64,000 bases of DNA from Piezodorus guildinii (GCA_023052935.1 CM041292.1:29151454-29215453), one strand, 5' to 3'. Positions 24,022 through 34,728 are shown, counted from the stretch's first letter. Notes: a model not told the origin generated them from the sequence alone. Translations and numbers: made by a program.

Positions 24022-24064
24022 GATGCCCTGATAATGGCTCACATGTTTGAGCCGAAACGTCAGC
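24022..24064 (+). ncRNA. Hammerhead-like motif (Penelope-type)
   Basis: The motif CCCTGATAAT, stem GGCTCA (24035-24040), loop CATGTT, stem TGAGCC (24047-24052), GAAAC (24053-24057) and GTC follows the hammerhead core order CUGAnGA, stem II, GAAA, stem III. Stem II pairs perfectly over six bases. The first core box is CUGAUAA instead of CUGAUGA, so cleavage is doubtful. Motifs of this kind are known in Penelope-like elements and retrozymes. The surrounding element is not recognisable. Confidence 0.45.
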
Positions 24065-24539
24065 AAAATTAAATTGTTTTTTACAAGACTGCTTCCCAAT
24101 TATTTCTTCTAATAATAAATTACTTAATTTTTATAAATTACAAACAAAATATATTTGTAGGATTACAGAAATAATTTATGATTTTATTGAGAACCAACGT
24201 TGGAGATTAATTACTATTAGTTATGGAATAAGATTTTCTCATCAGTATAGTATAGTGATAGTTAATAATACATATTAATAATTCCCCTATTACAAAGGAT
24301 GCGGCTCCCAAACTTTTCCTACTTCTGATAGTCTTGAGGTGTTCTTGCACAAGGTACCTGAACACTTACCTGGGCTCAGGAGCAAACAGCTCACCTAGAA
24401 GAAGTACTTGGACATTATGGATACTAAGAGATGTGTCCCACAATACTCACCCCTTTTTTTATCTCAGGCGCCTTCTATCATCCCCACTATTATTCCTTCG
24501 TATATGGACCCCTAAAATTCTCGATCTAGGGTACTGGGT

Positions 24540-24920
24540 AATACACGACACTTTCGAACTTCTGACCGTGACAGAGTATATCTCCCGAAGACATATCAAG
24601 TTTTTTTATAGCCTCCGTCACTGCAAGAACCCACTGTTCAACACACTAACTCCGACAGGGCGGCCACAGCGTTGGCTATACTATGTACAGACCCTTAGAC
24701 TAGACTGAATAAAAATAACTTACTTAACCTGACTCAGTAAGACTTGCGAGCCCCATCACTAGAACATACTCCTATTTGTTCCCTATTCCGAAACTTTTTC
24801 CTACCCTCAGACCCCTCTTAAAATACATCAAATGCAGTAAAAATGATCCCTTATTCCTTTCCTATTACCCATATTTCAACCCCACTCCCAAGGGGCTAGG
24901 AAACAAAAAAAAAAAAAAAA
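24540..24920 (+). mobile_element. Family B-like LINE, 3' end
   Basis: A frame reads HDTFELLTVTEYISRRHIKF and NPLFNTLTP, matching the C-terminus of the near-complete copy (TVPEYISRRHIKFF, NPLFSDITP). It ends at 24706-24708. The 3' UTR matches that of 14882-15755 (CTTGCGAGCCCCATCAC, TACCCTC, ACCCCACTCCCAAGGGG) and ends in A20 at about 24903-24922. It is a sister lineage of the 25407 element rather than the same subfamily, because their UTRs differ. Confidence 0.8.
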
Positions 24921-25079
24921 ATAAGATCTAGGACACTCCGTTCCAAGATGATATGATAAACTTATAGTGTATTTTAAATGTTATGTTCCTATTTTGATTC
25001 TTAATAACGTTACATCAGTTTATTGATATGTGTAATTCATTAAATATTGAATACGGCATTCTCTCACGTAATGCTTGTT

Positions 25080-25395
25080 CCAGCCAGTAAATTCCGGGAT
25101 CTATTAGTTTCGAGATTTATTACCGGAGGTAGAGTAGATAAGAAGACACTAATTGATAATAGTGGGCTCCATAGTGACTAATTGGAAGACGACAGAGAGA
25201 CAAAGGTGGGAGGCTATGAATGCTAACTAGCTGACAGCAGTGTCTCGGATCCGCCGCAACTTCAATGCCGGCAAAAACGATGCCATTAGTGGATAGATAT
25301 GGGGGAGGCGTTTTGCCCTCCTTGGAGCAACTAGAAATGCAGATTCGCTCTCGGATAATGAATAGTAATCATGTAATTAACCATCTGGACAGCTC
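25080..25395. other. GC-richer unique island
   Basis: Non-repetitive island upstream of the family B insertion, with homeodomain-like words (ACTAATTGATAATAG near 25149). No protein-like frame. Candidate conserved non-coding element or exon. Confidence 0.3.
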
Positions 25396-25402
25396 GAGAT
25401 AT

Positions 25403-25441
25403 ATTTACAGTCCACCGCTCTACCAACTGAGCTACCAGAGG
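25403..25441 (-). pseudogene. tRNA-Tyr 5' half fragment
   Basis: The minus strand reads acceptor-like CCTCTGG, TA, D arm GCTCAGTTGGTAGAGC, then G GTGGA and the loop CTGTAAA with anticodon GTA. This is the 5' half of a tRNA-Tyr. No T arm (GGTTCGANNCC) follows within the next 300 bp, so this is a fragment, not an intron-containing gene. It lies exactly at the proposed 5' junction of the family B element. Confidence 0.75.
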
Positions 25442-25774
25442 AAGTTGGGAGATCGGCTTGGGAGACTTGGTTATTACATTCACAATTGATCCATTCACAA
25501 TTTTCAATTTGGTATTTAGTTGATACTCGTGAATATTATTTTTGTGTGGTAACAAGCCACAAAACCTTATCGCTTAGCATTAAGTAGCAGGGAAGAGCAG
25601 TGGAAGAAGTAAGAAGAACTGCCGCTTGAAGACTTTCTGACGTCAGCTCTTGTTTAGCTTTGCGCCTTATGCTGTTGAAGACCACACTTATCCCGTGGAA
25701 ATAATCTTTAACAGCCAATCGGGCAGCGTAGCGCTGACAAGAGTTTTTGCCCCTATACGCGGCCATCTAGCGAT

Positions 25775-26980
25775 ATGGGTGAACCATCGACTTCGACGGC
25801 CATGATAATGGAAGAGGCTAGAGGCAAGAAGCGCCCGTCAAGTGGAGCTGATGAAGCGGGATTTGTCCAAGTTTCAAAGAAAAATTCCCAAAAACTGAGG
25901 ACAGTCGCCGGGCCTCCACCGACACCTGTCTCTAACCAGTTTGCGCCAATTGCTCCCACTCAGTCAGGCAATGATCAGCCCAAGAAGAGGTTACCACCAC
26001 CAGTAATAATCAGGCCACCACTGTCGCAACCCATTCTCAGAGCGACTCTCTTGGAAATGAAGATCACAAAGTTTACTACAAATACCTCGGCAAAGGAGAC
26101 GAGGTTATACTTGGATAATGATGCCGATCACTATGCCGTGGTAAAACTATTCCGTCGTGATGATAAGGTGCAATTCCACACCTATGCACCTCGCGGCACC
26201 AAGAGGACAAAGAAGTTTGTGGTTCATGGCTTCGATGTTGACAGTGATTTAAATATGTTCGCCACTGAAGTGAAACAAAGGCTGCCAGGATTCGTGATGG
26301 CCAAGCGCCTGACCAAACGACAAGGAGAAGTAACCTACCCGATTGAAGCCATCTTGCTCATCACTGAGCCTACGGTAAAAATCGAAAATGTACAGGCTCT
26401 TCGCCATGTGAACCAGGTTAGATTTAGGGTAACCCCCTTTAAAGAAGATAAATGCCCAGCACAGTGTCGAAACTGCTTAGAGTTTGGGCACACCATGAAA
26501 TACTGCGGGAGGACAGTAAAATGCCCCCGGTGCGCCCAAACTCATGAAGAAAGAAGCTGCCCACGACTTGCACCAATCAAATGTGCCAACTGTAGTGGAG
26601 CCCATCATGCCTCCTCCAAAGAGTGTCCCCGCCGGCAAGAACTGATCCAGATGAGAAAGAGGACAATTATAAATGTAGCAGCCCCTTCAAGTAAGACAAG
26701 TAGGCTAGTCAACCCTAACTTGGCTTTCACTGAACTACTTGGCGGACCCGCCGGGCAGCAACAGCAGCAGCAGCAGCTACAGAGAACATCCCCAGCATCG
26801 CATCATGAAGAAGCTGAACCAATGACAGCACCCGCTCACTCCTCAACACCGCAATTCACATTAAATACACAAGCACATCCAAGCAATGCTCTATTCAACG
26901 CCCAATTCGCAGAGATGATGGCAACTGTTCGAGAAATGATGAAGATGCTGACGAAGATCATCGCTAAGCATTATGACTGA
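25775..26980 (+). CDS. Family B ORF1: gag-like nucleic-acid-binding protein
   Basis: 401-residue ORF1 protein of a Jockey-group LINE; such proteins bind element RNA and form ribonucleoprotein particles. The start ATG at 25775 follows a long 5' leader. The N-terminal third is basic and proline-rich. Residues about 85-220 hold the region typical of these gag proteins before the knuckles. Three zinc knuckles follow at about residues 230-290: CRNCLEFGHTMKYC (CX2CX4HX4C), CPRCAQTHEERSC and CANCSGAHHASSKEC. A glutamine run (about 329-336) and a low-complexity tail end the protein. The stop overlaps the ORF2 start by 8 nt (ATGACTGA), which suggests coupled reinitiation. No internal stop. Confidence 0.9.
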   Translation: MGEPSTSTAMIMEEARGKKRPSSGADEAGFVQVSKKNSQKLRTVAGPPPTPVSNQFAPIAPTQSGNDQPKKRLPPPVIIRPPLSQPILRATLLEMKITKFTTNTSAKETRLYLDNDADHYAVVKLFRRDDKVQFHTYAPRGTKRTKKFVVHGFDVDSDLNMFATEVKQRLPGFVMAKRLTKRQGEVTYPIEAILLITEPTVKIENVQALRHVNQVRFRVTPFKEDKCPAQCRNCLEFGHTMKYCGRTVKCPRCAQTHEERSCPRLAPIKCANCSGAHHASSKECPRRQELIQMRKRTIINVAAPSSKTSRLVNPNLAFTELLGGPAGQQQQQQQLQRTSPASHHEEAEPMTAPAHSSTPQFTLNTQAHPSNALFNAQFAEMMATVREMMKMLTKIIAKHYD

Positions 26981-29647
26981 GCACTTAGTTATTTCCTATA
27001 ATATTCGAGGCCTACTACTGAAGAAGGCTGAAATAGAACTCCTCCTGCAGCAGCACCGGCCATCGGTGGTGGCGCTGACCGACACTATACTACCCACCTC
27101 TGCTTCACTGTATTTTCAGGGGTATATTGCATACCGGGAGGCTTGTCAACCCGGGGCTAACGAGGCCGTAGTGATTCTGGTTCGAGGAGATATCCCATCG
27201 AGGTTGGTACCCAACCCAGTAGCTTCTACAGAGGGTACTCATATAGTCACAGTAGATGTTCGATTAAAACAACGTTTTACTTTCTGTTGTGTCTATAGGA
27301 GACCCAAGGCTATATTAACATCTATGAAGCTATTGCTGTAGCACGCCCAGGATAAGAGTCGGTTTGTCATCTTAGGGGACTTCAACGCCCGGCACACTGC
27401 CTGGCTGTGCGGTAGCAACAATCCGATGGGTACCTATATCACCAAGACCAGGATGGCTGTCTTCCACCCCGGAGTGCACACCTTTAAGCATGCGGCCCGA
27501 CCTGACTGGACATCCACACTTGACCTACTCCTGACCAGGGACCTTCACACTGTTACTGAGTGCCTAGCGCTCCCATACGGACCGTCGGACCACCGGCCTG
27601 TGCTATATGCCTTTGAGGGAACTCAGCAACACCACCCGCGAGCAAGTTCCTCTTCCACAAGGCCGACTGGAAAGGATATAGGGCTAGTGTGGATGATACC
27701 CTACCAAAGATACAGTACTTAAGAACTGTTAAAGAGGTGCAGAAGGCGATCTCGGATATCACCACCACCGTCCATGTATCAGCCAATCTTACCATACCAA
27801 GGTTTAGTCCTCAGCCAAACGCCTTCAGGAAACCACCGAGCCACATTCTTGCTCTCATTGCACAAAGGAACAACCTGAGGAATATTTTCCACCGAACTTG
27901 AAGTGACTACGGCTTGAAACCGGCCATCAATGCGATGACCCGGCAGATAGCCAGCCTCATGCGTGAATGGAAGACTTTCCTATGGCACGAGCAACTCCGT
28001 AGGACTCATGATGATCATCGTCAGTTCTGGAGACTTGTGAGGTCACACGTCACTAAGAGGAAGAGTGTACACCTTACATCAGGTGGCACCCTATTATCCC
28101 CTGAGGAACAGGCTGAACTCTTGGCCGATTCTTATAAGGCGAGGGAAGATGATCGGCTGTTAAATGCTCCCACACTACCTGCGGGAAGACCAACGTCCCC
28201 TAATGAAAAGAGGATATTCTCCACCTTCGGACAGCTTGAGTCGGTACTACGACGCACCAAGGGTAACAAGGCTTCGGGACTGGATGATATTCCGTATGTA
28301 CTATTGAAGATGCTACCTCGGAGGGGTAAAGCCTTCTTATTAAACATTTTTAACTCCTGTATGCGGATCTCATACTTCCCCGATGACTGGAAGCAAGCGA
28401 TCATAGTGCCGCTACTTAAGCCTGGGAAGAATGGAGAATCACCAGAGCATTATCGGCCTATCAGTCTCCTTTCGCATATGAGCAAGGTGTTCGAGAGGCT
28501 GATCCATCACCATCTGCTAGAGCACTGCAGTGAGGAGTCCATCATTCCACCAGAACAGACCGGGTTCTCACGAGGCGTAGCCTGCGATCATCATTTAGTG
28601 AAACTTCAAAGGCACACCATAGAGCGTATGACGAAGAACAATGAAGCCACGGCGTTCATCTCGCTGGACTGCACACAGGCGTATGATTGTGTATCCCACG
28701 AGTTACTGCTTCGCCAGTTGGAAGACTATCGTTTTCCAGCTTCATTATGCCGATTGATCAGAAGCTACTTAAGCGGGAGATCCTTCGTCGTAAGGGTAGG
28801 CGATAAATTGTCAACTTCAAAGGACGCCATTTGTGGGGTTCCTCAAGGTTCTGTATTGGGACCACTATTGTTTGTGATCTTTACAGCAAAAGTGATCTCA
28901 ATGAAGCACCCAATGGCACTGGTAGCAGCCTACGCCGATGACATTGGCATCTATGCTTCTAGTATGAGACCGAAAAGGGCTCTCACCCTGGCACAAGGAG
29001 CATCGACCACTATTGTAGATGAGCTGAAGGAGATTGGCATTAGGGTGAACCCGAAGAAGACAGATGCTATTGTCATGTCGTTCCAGAAGGGGAAGAGCGC
29101 TTTGCCCACTGATTTTAAAGTGAACGGAGAAACACTGCCAGTCTCTAATTCAATCCTCTACCTGGGCGTCACTCTAGATAGGCACCTCACCTTATCTAGT
29201 CACGTACGGGAACGACTCAAACTGGCCAGGAGAAAGAGCTATAGACTTAATCATCTACTCACGTCACCTCAGCTCTCACTGAGGCTGAAACTACAGATCT
29301 ACAAGGCTATAATACGTCCGACTATGCTCTATGGTGCGCCCTTGATGCGGCATCTGTTTAAGTCCACTCTCAAACAATTACAGACGTTCCAGAACTCCAT
29401 CCTTCGGCGGATTGTCAGAGGTACCAACTTACAGAGGGCCAGAAACCATATCCTTCATCAGGAATTAGTATTGCCAACAGTGCCTGAATATATCAGCCGG
29501 AGGCACATTAAATTTTTTGATGGGCTGAAGGCCTGTGCTAATCCATTATTTTCTGATATCACCCCACCACCCAAGCCTGGGAGGTGGCAAGGATCACTAC
29601 CTCTCGTTGACGTTGTCGCCGAGGGAAGGAGTTCGGACTATGTCTGA
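26973..29647 (+). pseudogene. Family B ORF2: endonuclease-reverse transcriptase, disrupted
   Basis: ORF2 encodes an apurinic-type endonuclease then reverse transcriptase, the machinery for target-primed insertion. Starting at 26973 (VISYNIRG), the endonuclease keeps GDFNARHTAW (about 27379) and SDHRPV (about 27587). A TAG stop at 27339-27341 interrupts it. A frameshift lies between about 27617 and 27640, and a TGA at 27899-27901. From 27902 the RT frame is open to 29647: SGLDDIPY, PISLLSHMSKVFERL, catalytic D252 of the 27914 frame in SLDCTQAYD, GVPQGSVLGPLLF, and AYADDIG (YADD at 28931-28942). The C-terminus runs through TVPEYISRRHIKFF to 29647. Only three lesions separate it from an open frame. 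Confidence 0.92.
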
Positions 29648-29861
29648 ACTCAATTTATTGCCAAAACCCTGAAGAATGGTCCCTCCCATTTTGCAATGGA
29701 TAAATAAAGGCTTAGAAGAAGCCCTTGAAAGATTACTAGTGCATCCAGCGCATATAGCAATCCTCTTTAGAATACCTCCGGGTAACAGAAGGACAAATCT
29801 GACAGCTATACATATTATATTTGTATTTGTATTTTGTTCGAAAATAAAACCAGAGGGTAAG

Positions 29862-29915
<54 letters not shown>
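29862..29915 (+). repeat. Poly(A) tail of family B element
   Basis: 54 consecutive A, 13 nt after an AATAAA signal. A pure tail of this length is unusually long for a decayed copy and supports recent insertion. Confidence 0.97.
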
Positions 29916-29917
<2 letters not shown>

Positions 29918-29949
29918 AGATATATTTGTTACAAGTCTCATCTCTATAA

Positions 29950-30110
29950 ATACATAAAATGTTTGGTTTCCGTGAACTCCTTCTAAAGTAAAAGACGGGC
30001 TTAATACAGTTTTCACCATCATTTCGGACATTCTTTCCTGAAGTCTAAAGTAAAATACATTACGATTTAGCTTGTCTTTAAACGGAAACATAATTTTTCT
30101 GTAAGCAATA
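29950..30110 (+). repeat. Repeat U, copy 1
   Basis: About 160 bp matching 57955-58115: CTCCTTCTAAA, then GTTTTCACCA-CATTT, then ACATTCTTTC-TGAA, TAAAATACATT, ATTTAG and TTTTCTGTAA in the same order. It lies directly before a family T internal fragment here and directly before a family T copy at 58 kb, so it may be part of a larger element that also carries family T ends. Confidence 0.6.
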
Positions 30111-30114
30111 CATC

Positions 30115-30200
30115 AAACATTTATTGCTCAAATATAAGTAGTAATATAGACGTATAATATACCGTTGAAATGCACAAGATTTTAGAAAACTTGATATGCA
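30115..30200 (+). repeat. Family T internal fragment
   Basis: About 80 bp matching the T segment containing AGTAATATA-A-GTAT-ATATACCGTT and AGATTTTAGAAAA. The remainder of the element is missing. Confidence 0.55.
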
Positions 30201-30339
30201 ATTAAATAAATCATCCAAGTTAATATAAAGTTGTTGTATGCCCATAAACTAATGGACATATGCAATTGGCAAAGAAAGAGGTTATCACCGACGTACAGGA
30301 TCGTCCAAGTTATATTTTTCCATTTAGTACGAAAGATTA

Positions 30340-31078
30340 TACTAGCCTCACTTACTCTACTAAATCACTTAATGCAACGACAAAATTGGTACACTCTTTG
30401 GAAAATTCAATTAAATCACGACAAGCCAAAATCTCGTAACGTTCACACTACGACAAAACACTAGCCCACCAATTTTTATCACCTAGGACTGACACTCAAT
30501 CGAAGGATGACTTGGGGCCCACATGTCAAGATGAAAAGACAGACTCTCAACCACTGACTGAAATTACTATACTCTCTTTTATCTAAATCATCAAAATTAA
30601 AAATTAGATAAAAAACTGAATACATACACATATCTATTTAAACCAATATGGACTTAGGCTTCACAGATTTATGGTCTAGCAAAAAAGACTCACATAAAAT
30701 TACTGCAATGATTACATTAAAATTTAAGGCTCATAAGGACAACTCCTTGGTACGTAAACAACAAAACCCTACAAACGGACTTGCAACAACCAACATATAC
30801 GAACACTCTATTCTTGTTTTTAAAGTAAACTTAACTGACTCGACAATAGACTGATTGACAATATGTCAATAGCTGAAATGCCAGTCAGAAGAAGGCTAAA
30901 GAGAAGCTGGATGAGAGACCTCTACTAAATTAAAGCATAGGAAGGGGTGCTGCTGGGCACTTTCCTTCCCCATGCCTAACATGTTTGATCTCACATTAGT
31001 ACACCATATTTGCTAATTGTCAGATAGCTTCTGACAGGTGTGAATATAGATATATGAAGAGAGAGAGAAAAAAAAAAT
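30340..31078 (+). mobile_element. Family C Jockey-like LINE, 3' fragment
   Basis: Decayed plus-strand copy. Frame pieces read LNHDKPKSRNVHTTTK, then FYHLGLTLNRRMTWGPHVKM, then LLYSLLSKSSKLKI, and finally RRRLKRSWMRDLY at the C-terminus (about 30890-30928). The order is that of a Jockey-like RT thumb region, but the words differ from families A and B. The 3' UTR (GCTGGGCACTTTCCTTCC, GCTTCTGACAGGTG) matches 7460-7595. The tail is A10 at about 31068-31077 after GAGAGAGAG. Confidence 0.8.
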
Positions 31079-31514
31079 TAATTTAAGATCAATTTTAAAC
31101 GTGTGTGTGATTCTCGTCAAAAACGGATGTCGTAAAATAGTGAAATTACACATTTCAGATTGTTCCCAAACACACGTTACAAAAAAGGCTCACAAGTCTT
31201 TTCTCTCGCTTTCCTGCAATTTTAGTGTGTTATTTCACGAAAAGAGACGGGGGTATTGTATAAACAGAAACAGAGAGAGTGCTTAATACTTGATTTTAAC
31301 CATGAGCGTGAATAGTTAGAACCTAAAGCTGGCTGCCAGGTTGGTGGTTACGTAAAGACAAAACTTTATGACTGAAATTTTATTGACACATAGTTAGGAG
31401 AAATAATCTTATTCAATAACAAAATTTTAATAATCCTAGTGTTAATTTGACACATCAAATGCCATTACAGTAAACTTTGTTTCGGGTTTAATATTTTGTT
31501 CGAAAGTAAACATA
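31079..31514. other. No recognised feature
   Basis: AT-rich with a modest GC-richer part at 31100-31280. Short frames lack motifs. Confidence 0.35.
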
Positions 31515-31945
31515 TTAATTTTTTTTTTTAAATTCTTTTATTGAAATTTACAACTGTACAATTTACATAGTACAATAACTAAATGTGCTAAAAACAGACA
31601 ATTGGCCTGAAAAAGACCCGAGAAGAATCTACGCAGCGGTAGCACTTTTATGTTTATTTGTTCAGCAGGTCTCGAGGCCACCGTCTTTTCAGACGCCTCG
31701 GAGGATTATCGGGAATATATGTCGATGAGAGAATACGGACAAGCGGGTTTGTATGGGCGGGTAATTTGGAATGAAAGGAGGTGTATCTTTTTTGATCAAT
31801 TTCTGTAACTAGTGGGATATTGAGGTCTCTATGGATGAGTTTGTTGGTAACAAAGTAAGGAGTGACTAGGATTTGTCGAAGGATTTTGGATTGTAAAGAT
31901 TGGATGCGGGAGGAATTCGATGGTTTAGTGGAGCCCCATAGCTCT
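31515..31945 (-). mobile_element. Family A LINE, 3' fragment
   Basis: Minus-strand copy with its T-run tail at 31519-31530 and AATAAAAG signal. Reading the minus strand, the body opens at GGGGCTCCACTAAACCATCG (WGSTKPS) and runs through the C-terminal block to the stop and UTR. A possible 7-bp duplication ATATTAA sits at both edges (about 31511 and 31956), but AT-richness makes it weak. Confidence 0.82.
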
Positions 31946-32455
31946 ATGATATTAAATATAACTGGATATTATACCGTAGGAAAAGTAAATATTTTAGAAA
32001 TCCTCTACTTATAATTTATCAAGCATGCAAAGCTGTCTTTATAAAGTAATAGAGAAAAAAAGCGCATTAATCTAATTTATCAATGTTAATAATAAATATT
32101 ACCATTAAATTTTATCTAAAAGTTAATTAAATGTCAAAATTTAATATAATTTTGTTTCATTTTTGGGCCTTTGACTATATTAAAAACATTTAAATTTTAT
32201 TTTTTACATTGGAAGTTAGTAAAAGTTGTGTTGGGCAACTCCAATTCATAAATTACAGTACACCCTTTTATCTTTTAAACCTAGGTTCGTTTGTTATGTT
32301 ATTTTTTATTTGTTAAAGGAATAATTCAGATGTAAGAATTATTTCTGTTAATATCAGACAATAATCCAATTTGGAATCGGCGGCCAGCCTCTTTAAGAAA
32401 TCTGACTAACTTTGGAACTTTTTTACAGACATAATTTAAATTACTGTTAGCTAAA
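31946..32455. other. AT-rich sequence, nothing recognised
   Basis: No frame or repeat found apart from the flanking elements. Confidence 0.4.
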
Positions 32456-32604
32456 TAGGGGTACTCACTACGTTTGCTATAGCATGCTATTTGTGTTATT
32501 TTGCTAAACCCGTCGAGTTTCTACAGTTATTTCCTGTATAAAATTGATGGGTTTAGCATAATAGCACAAATAGCATGCTATAGCAAACGTAGTGAGTACC
32601 CCTA
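32456..32604. mobile_element. Foldback MITE, 149 bp
   Basis: Near-perfect inverted repeat. The left arm starts TAGGGGTACTCACTACG at 32456 and the right arm ends CGTAGTGAGTACCCCTA at 32604. The arms are about 56 bp with two mismatches and a ~37-bp loop. TA lies at both outer edges and could be a TA target duplication, as in Tc1/mariner-type MITEs. No coding capacity. High arm identity suggests a young insertion or conserved hairpin. Confidence 0.82.
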
Positions 32605-33540
32605 ATAAATGAATTAATTTATAAATATGGCTAAGTCGTCATTTTTTGAAATATTTACAGTCTATATAAAGCTGTAGAACTCACTAAGATTTACACTGCG
32701 CTGTCAAGAAGAAACATGGGGAGAATAAAAACAATTAGAAAGTGTTTGTTGAGCTGGAAGCAGTTATATTTCTGTTTTTTTATAGAGGCAGGGGCTCCCT
32801 TAGCCCATTTTACGACGCAGATATAAATTACAAGTTGAACCAGGGTCCTAAAGGGAGTGTAATATTCCACCTACTCTCCTCACTCACCAATTCTTTTTGT
32901 CTCTCGGTCGTTATTCATTCAGTTTTCTTTAAACCTTCTCTTCTCCTCATTTCCACTCATATCTATATTGTTTGGTTTTATGGCAATAGTAAAATTAATT
33001 AAAAAAAACACCTGGAATATTCTGGACTAGTGATAAATTAATTTTGCTTTGATGGGTCACACTTTTTTTTTTAACTTAAGAGACAGTAACGATGTATTTT
33101 TTTTTAATTATTAAATAATGTCTTGCTTTTTTCTTCTGATATTTTACACCTGATATGTCCTAAACCTAAAAATCTGTACTATTTTTTCTACATCTTTAAA
33201 AAAAAATGAGGTATAGGCATTATTGAAATTTCATTTTTTTTTCTGTATTTTTGATTAGGCACAGTTCTTGATTAAAAAAAAATATATAATAAATATTTCT
33301 ATCTTCAAAAATAACTTTTATTGAATTAAATCTTTTTTAATCGGCTGATATCAACGTCGAAGTGTAAAAATCTTCGTCGGATGCCCTAGTATTTTTGTGC
33401 CAAATTAGGAAAAACAGTAGTTGCTATTAGTAGATTTCAAGAAATATCAAGGGTGGTGGATTGAAAAAAAAAAATTTATTCGTCATTCATACGAACGTTG
33501 AAAAAAAATAACTCAACATATAAGGGGCGGTGGGTAATTT
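32605..33540. other. AT-rich sequence, nothing firm
   Basis: The 86-codon frame at 32742-33002 is hydrophobic and pyrimidine-rich with no recognised motif. The rest is A/T runs. Confidence 0.35.
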
Positions 33541-33952
33541 GTTGTTGTTGTTGTTATTGTTTTTATTTTAAGGGCAAAAAACTGCTGATGGTTATTATCG
33601 CCCTCACATCTTTACAAAAAAAAAAATAAATGGAAAACTTTTTACCAAAATGATGATATCAGGAAAAAAAAAAAAAGTTTAAGAAAAGAAAGCAATGAAC
33701 AAAATACTAAAACAAACAAACAATACAGTAACATTAAAAAATAAAGGCAAATAAAAATAAAATCTACGAAATTAACGATAATAATAAATAACAAACAAAT
33801 AACTGATAATAACAAATAAAACACGTATATAATAAAAATAATCAATAATACAAAATATATATATATAAAATAAATAATAATTTAAGTATTAATAAATAAA
33901 ATTAAATTTTAGTTTAAACTGAATGATGAAGAAAAAGAAAAAATAAATAAAT

Positions 33953-33956
<4 letters not shown>
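33541..33956. repeat. Low-complexity AT-rich region
   Basis: GTT repeats at 33541-33556, then simple A/T-rich sequence with AAATAA and AAC words up to the TA microsatellite. Frames here are low-complexity artefacts. Confidence 0.7.

Positions 33957-34030
<74 letters not shown>
33957..34030. repeat. (TA)n microsatellite
   Basis: About 74 bp of uninterrupted TA dinucleotides. Confidence 0.97.
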
Positions 34031-34032
<2 letters not shown>

Positions 34033-34194
34033 CAAAAAGAATAAGAAAATTTATGTTATAATTGCTGAAACAGACGAATATTCTTTATAAACTTGATGGC
34101 ACTGTTGATAATTTGTTGTAATAATAACTGTTGGTAATTTGTTGTTAGTTAAATAATAAATCAAAATCGTGTAGAGGAATTTATAGTAAACAAA

Positions 34195-34505
34195 CAAATA
34201 CGTTGTGATTAATTTTATATTTAAGACAACTAGATACACCCAAGATGTTACAGCAGCATTTTTATTCAAAATCAGCTAACCAGATGAGCCACTTTTGTAT
34301 CTTTTTACAATGTTCTCCAAAACGGCTCTAGCGATTTGCATTCTACGATTCTAAATTGATGTAAAAGGTTTCATTCAGATTTAAATATTCTGATAGGGCT
34401 TAAATGCCCAGATTTTAAATTTTCTTCATCTAAAGTACCTTTAATTTTGTAGATTCTATTAAAACATCCAGATTATCTTTTTAGCTTTAATAAAAAACCG
34501 GATAT
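34195..34505 (+). mobile_element. Family T internal fragment
   Basis: Matches the central part of the element: TATTTAAGACAACTA, then GCTTAAATGCC, then ATTTTAAATTTTCTTC and AAGTACCTTTAATTTTGTAG. Both ends are absent. It is the first of four family T pieces arranged head-to-tail up to 36209. Confidence 0.75.
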
Positions 34506-34539
34506 TATATACGTTTTAATCAGAAATACACGTATAAGA

Positions 34540-34680
34540 GTACTCTGAGTCAAATGAACAAGTCCCGCTAACAGGTCTATGTGTGTTTGTGTGTCCGTGT
34601 GTGGTAACTCCTGTGCATAAACGAAAAGTCCTATCTCATATTTCAGACAACTAACTATACGCCCGAGATGTTAATTGCAT
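34540..34680 (+). repeat. Family T fragment around the GT tract
   Basis: Carries GAAATACACGT, AACAAGTCCCGC, a short GT tract, GTGGTAACTCCTG and ATACGCCCGAGATG, the segment on each side of the internal microsatellite, with no termini. Confidence 0.7.
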
Positions 34681-34728
34681 CGAAGCTCTCTTAGGTTTCG
34701 TGAAGAGAGGGTTGTAAAGTACTTTTTT

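Larger units (their letters stand above)
25407..29916 (+). mobile_element. Family B Jockey-like LINE, near full length
   Basis: About 4.5-kb non-LTR retrotransposon. A ~370-bp 5' region is followed by ORF1 (25775-26980), ORF2 (26973-29647), a 3' UTR, AATAAA at 29843-29848 and A54 at 29862-29915. The 11-bp word GAGATATATTT lies at 25396-25406 and again at 29917-29927 directly after the tail, a likely target-site duplication that sets the 5' boundary. ORF1 is intact, and ORF2 has two in-frame stops and one frameshift. GC content is well above that of the flanks. It is probably a recently active lineage, although this copy is dead. Confidence 0.9.

Noticed and set aside
25403..25441. Functional intron-containing tRNA-Tyr gene
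   Set aside because: No 3' exon with a T arm or matching acceptor strand was found within about 300 bp on the tRNA's 3' side.
25331..25555. Minus-strand 74-codon frame containing PLVAQLVERWTVN
   Set aside because: This is the well-known spurious translation of a tRNA-Tyr 5' half; the DNA is annotated as a tRNA fragment.
28132..28404. Minus-strand 90-codon frame within family B ORF2
   Set aside because: Antisense shadow of the reverse transcriptase.
29597..30091. Minus-strand 164-codon frame with a long phenylalanine run
   Set aside because: It is the translation of the family B poly(A) tail and flanks, not a gene.
33642..33845. Hydrophobic minus-strand frame resembling a membrane protein
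   Set aside because: Low-complexity AT-rich DNA gives Ile/Leu/Phe-rich frames by composition alone.
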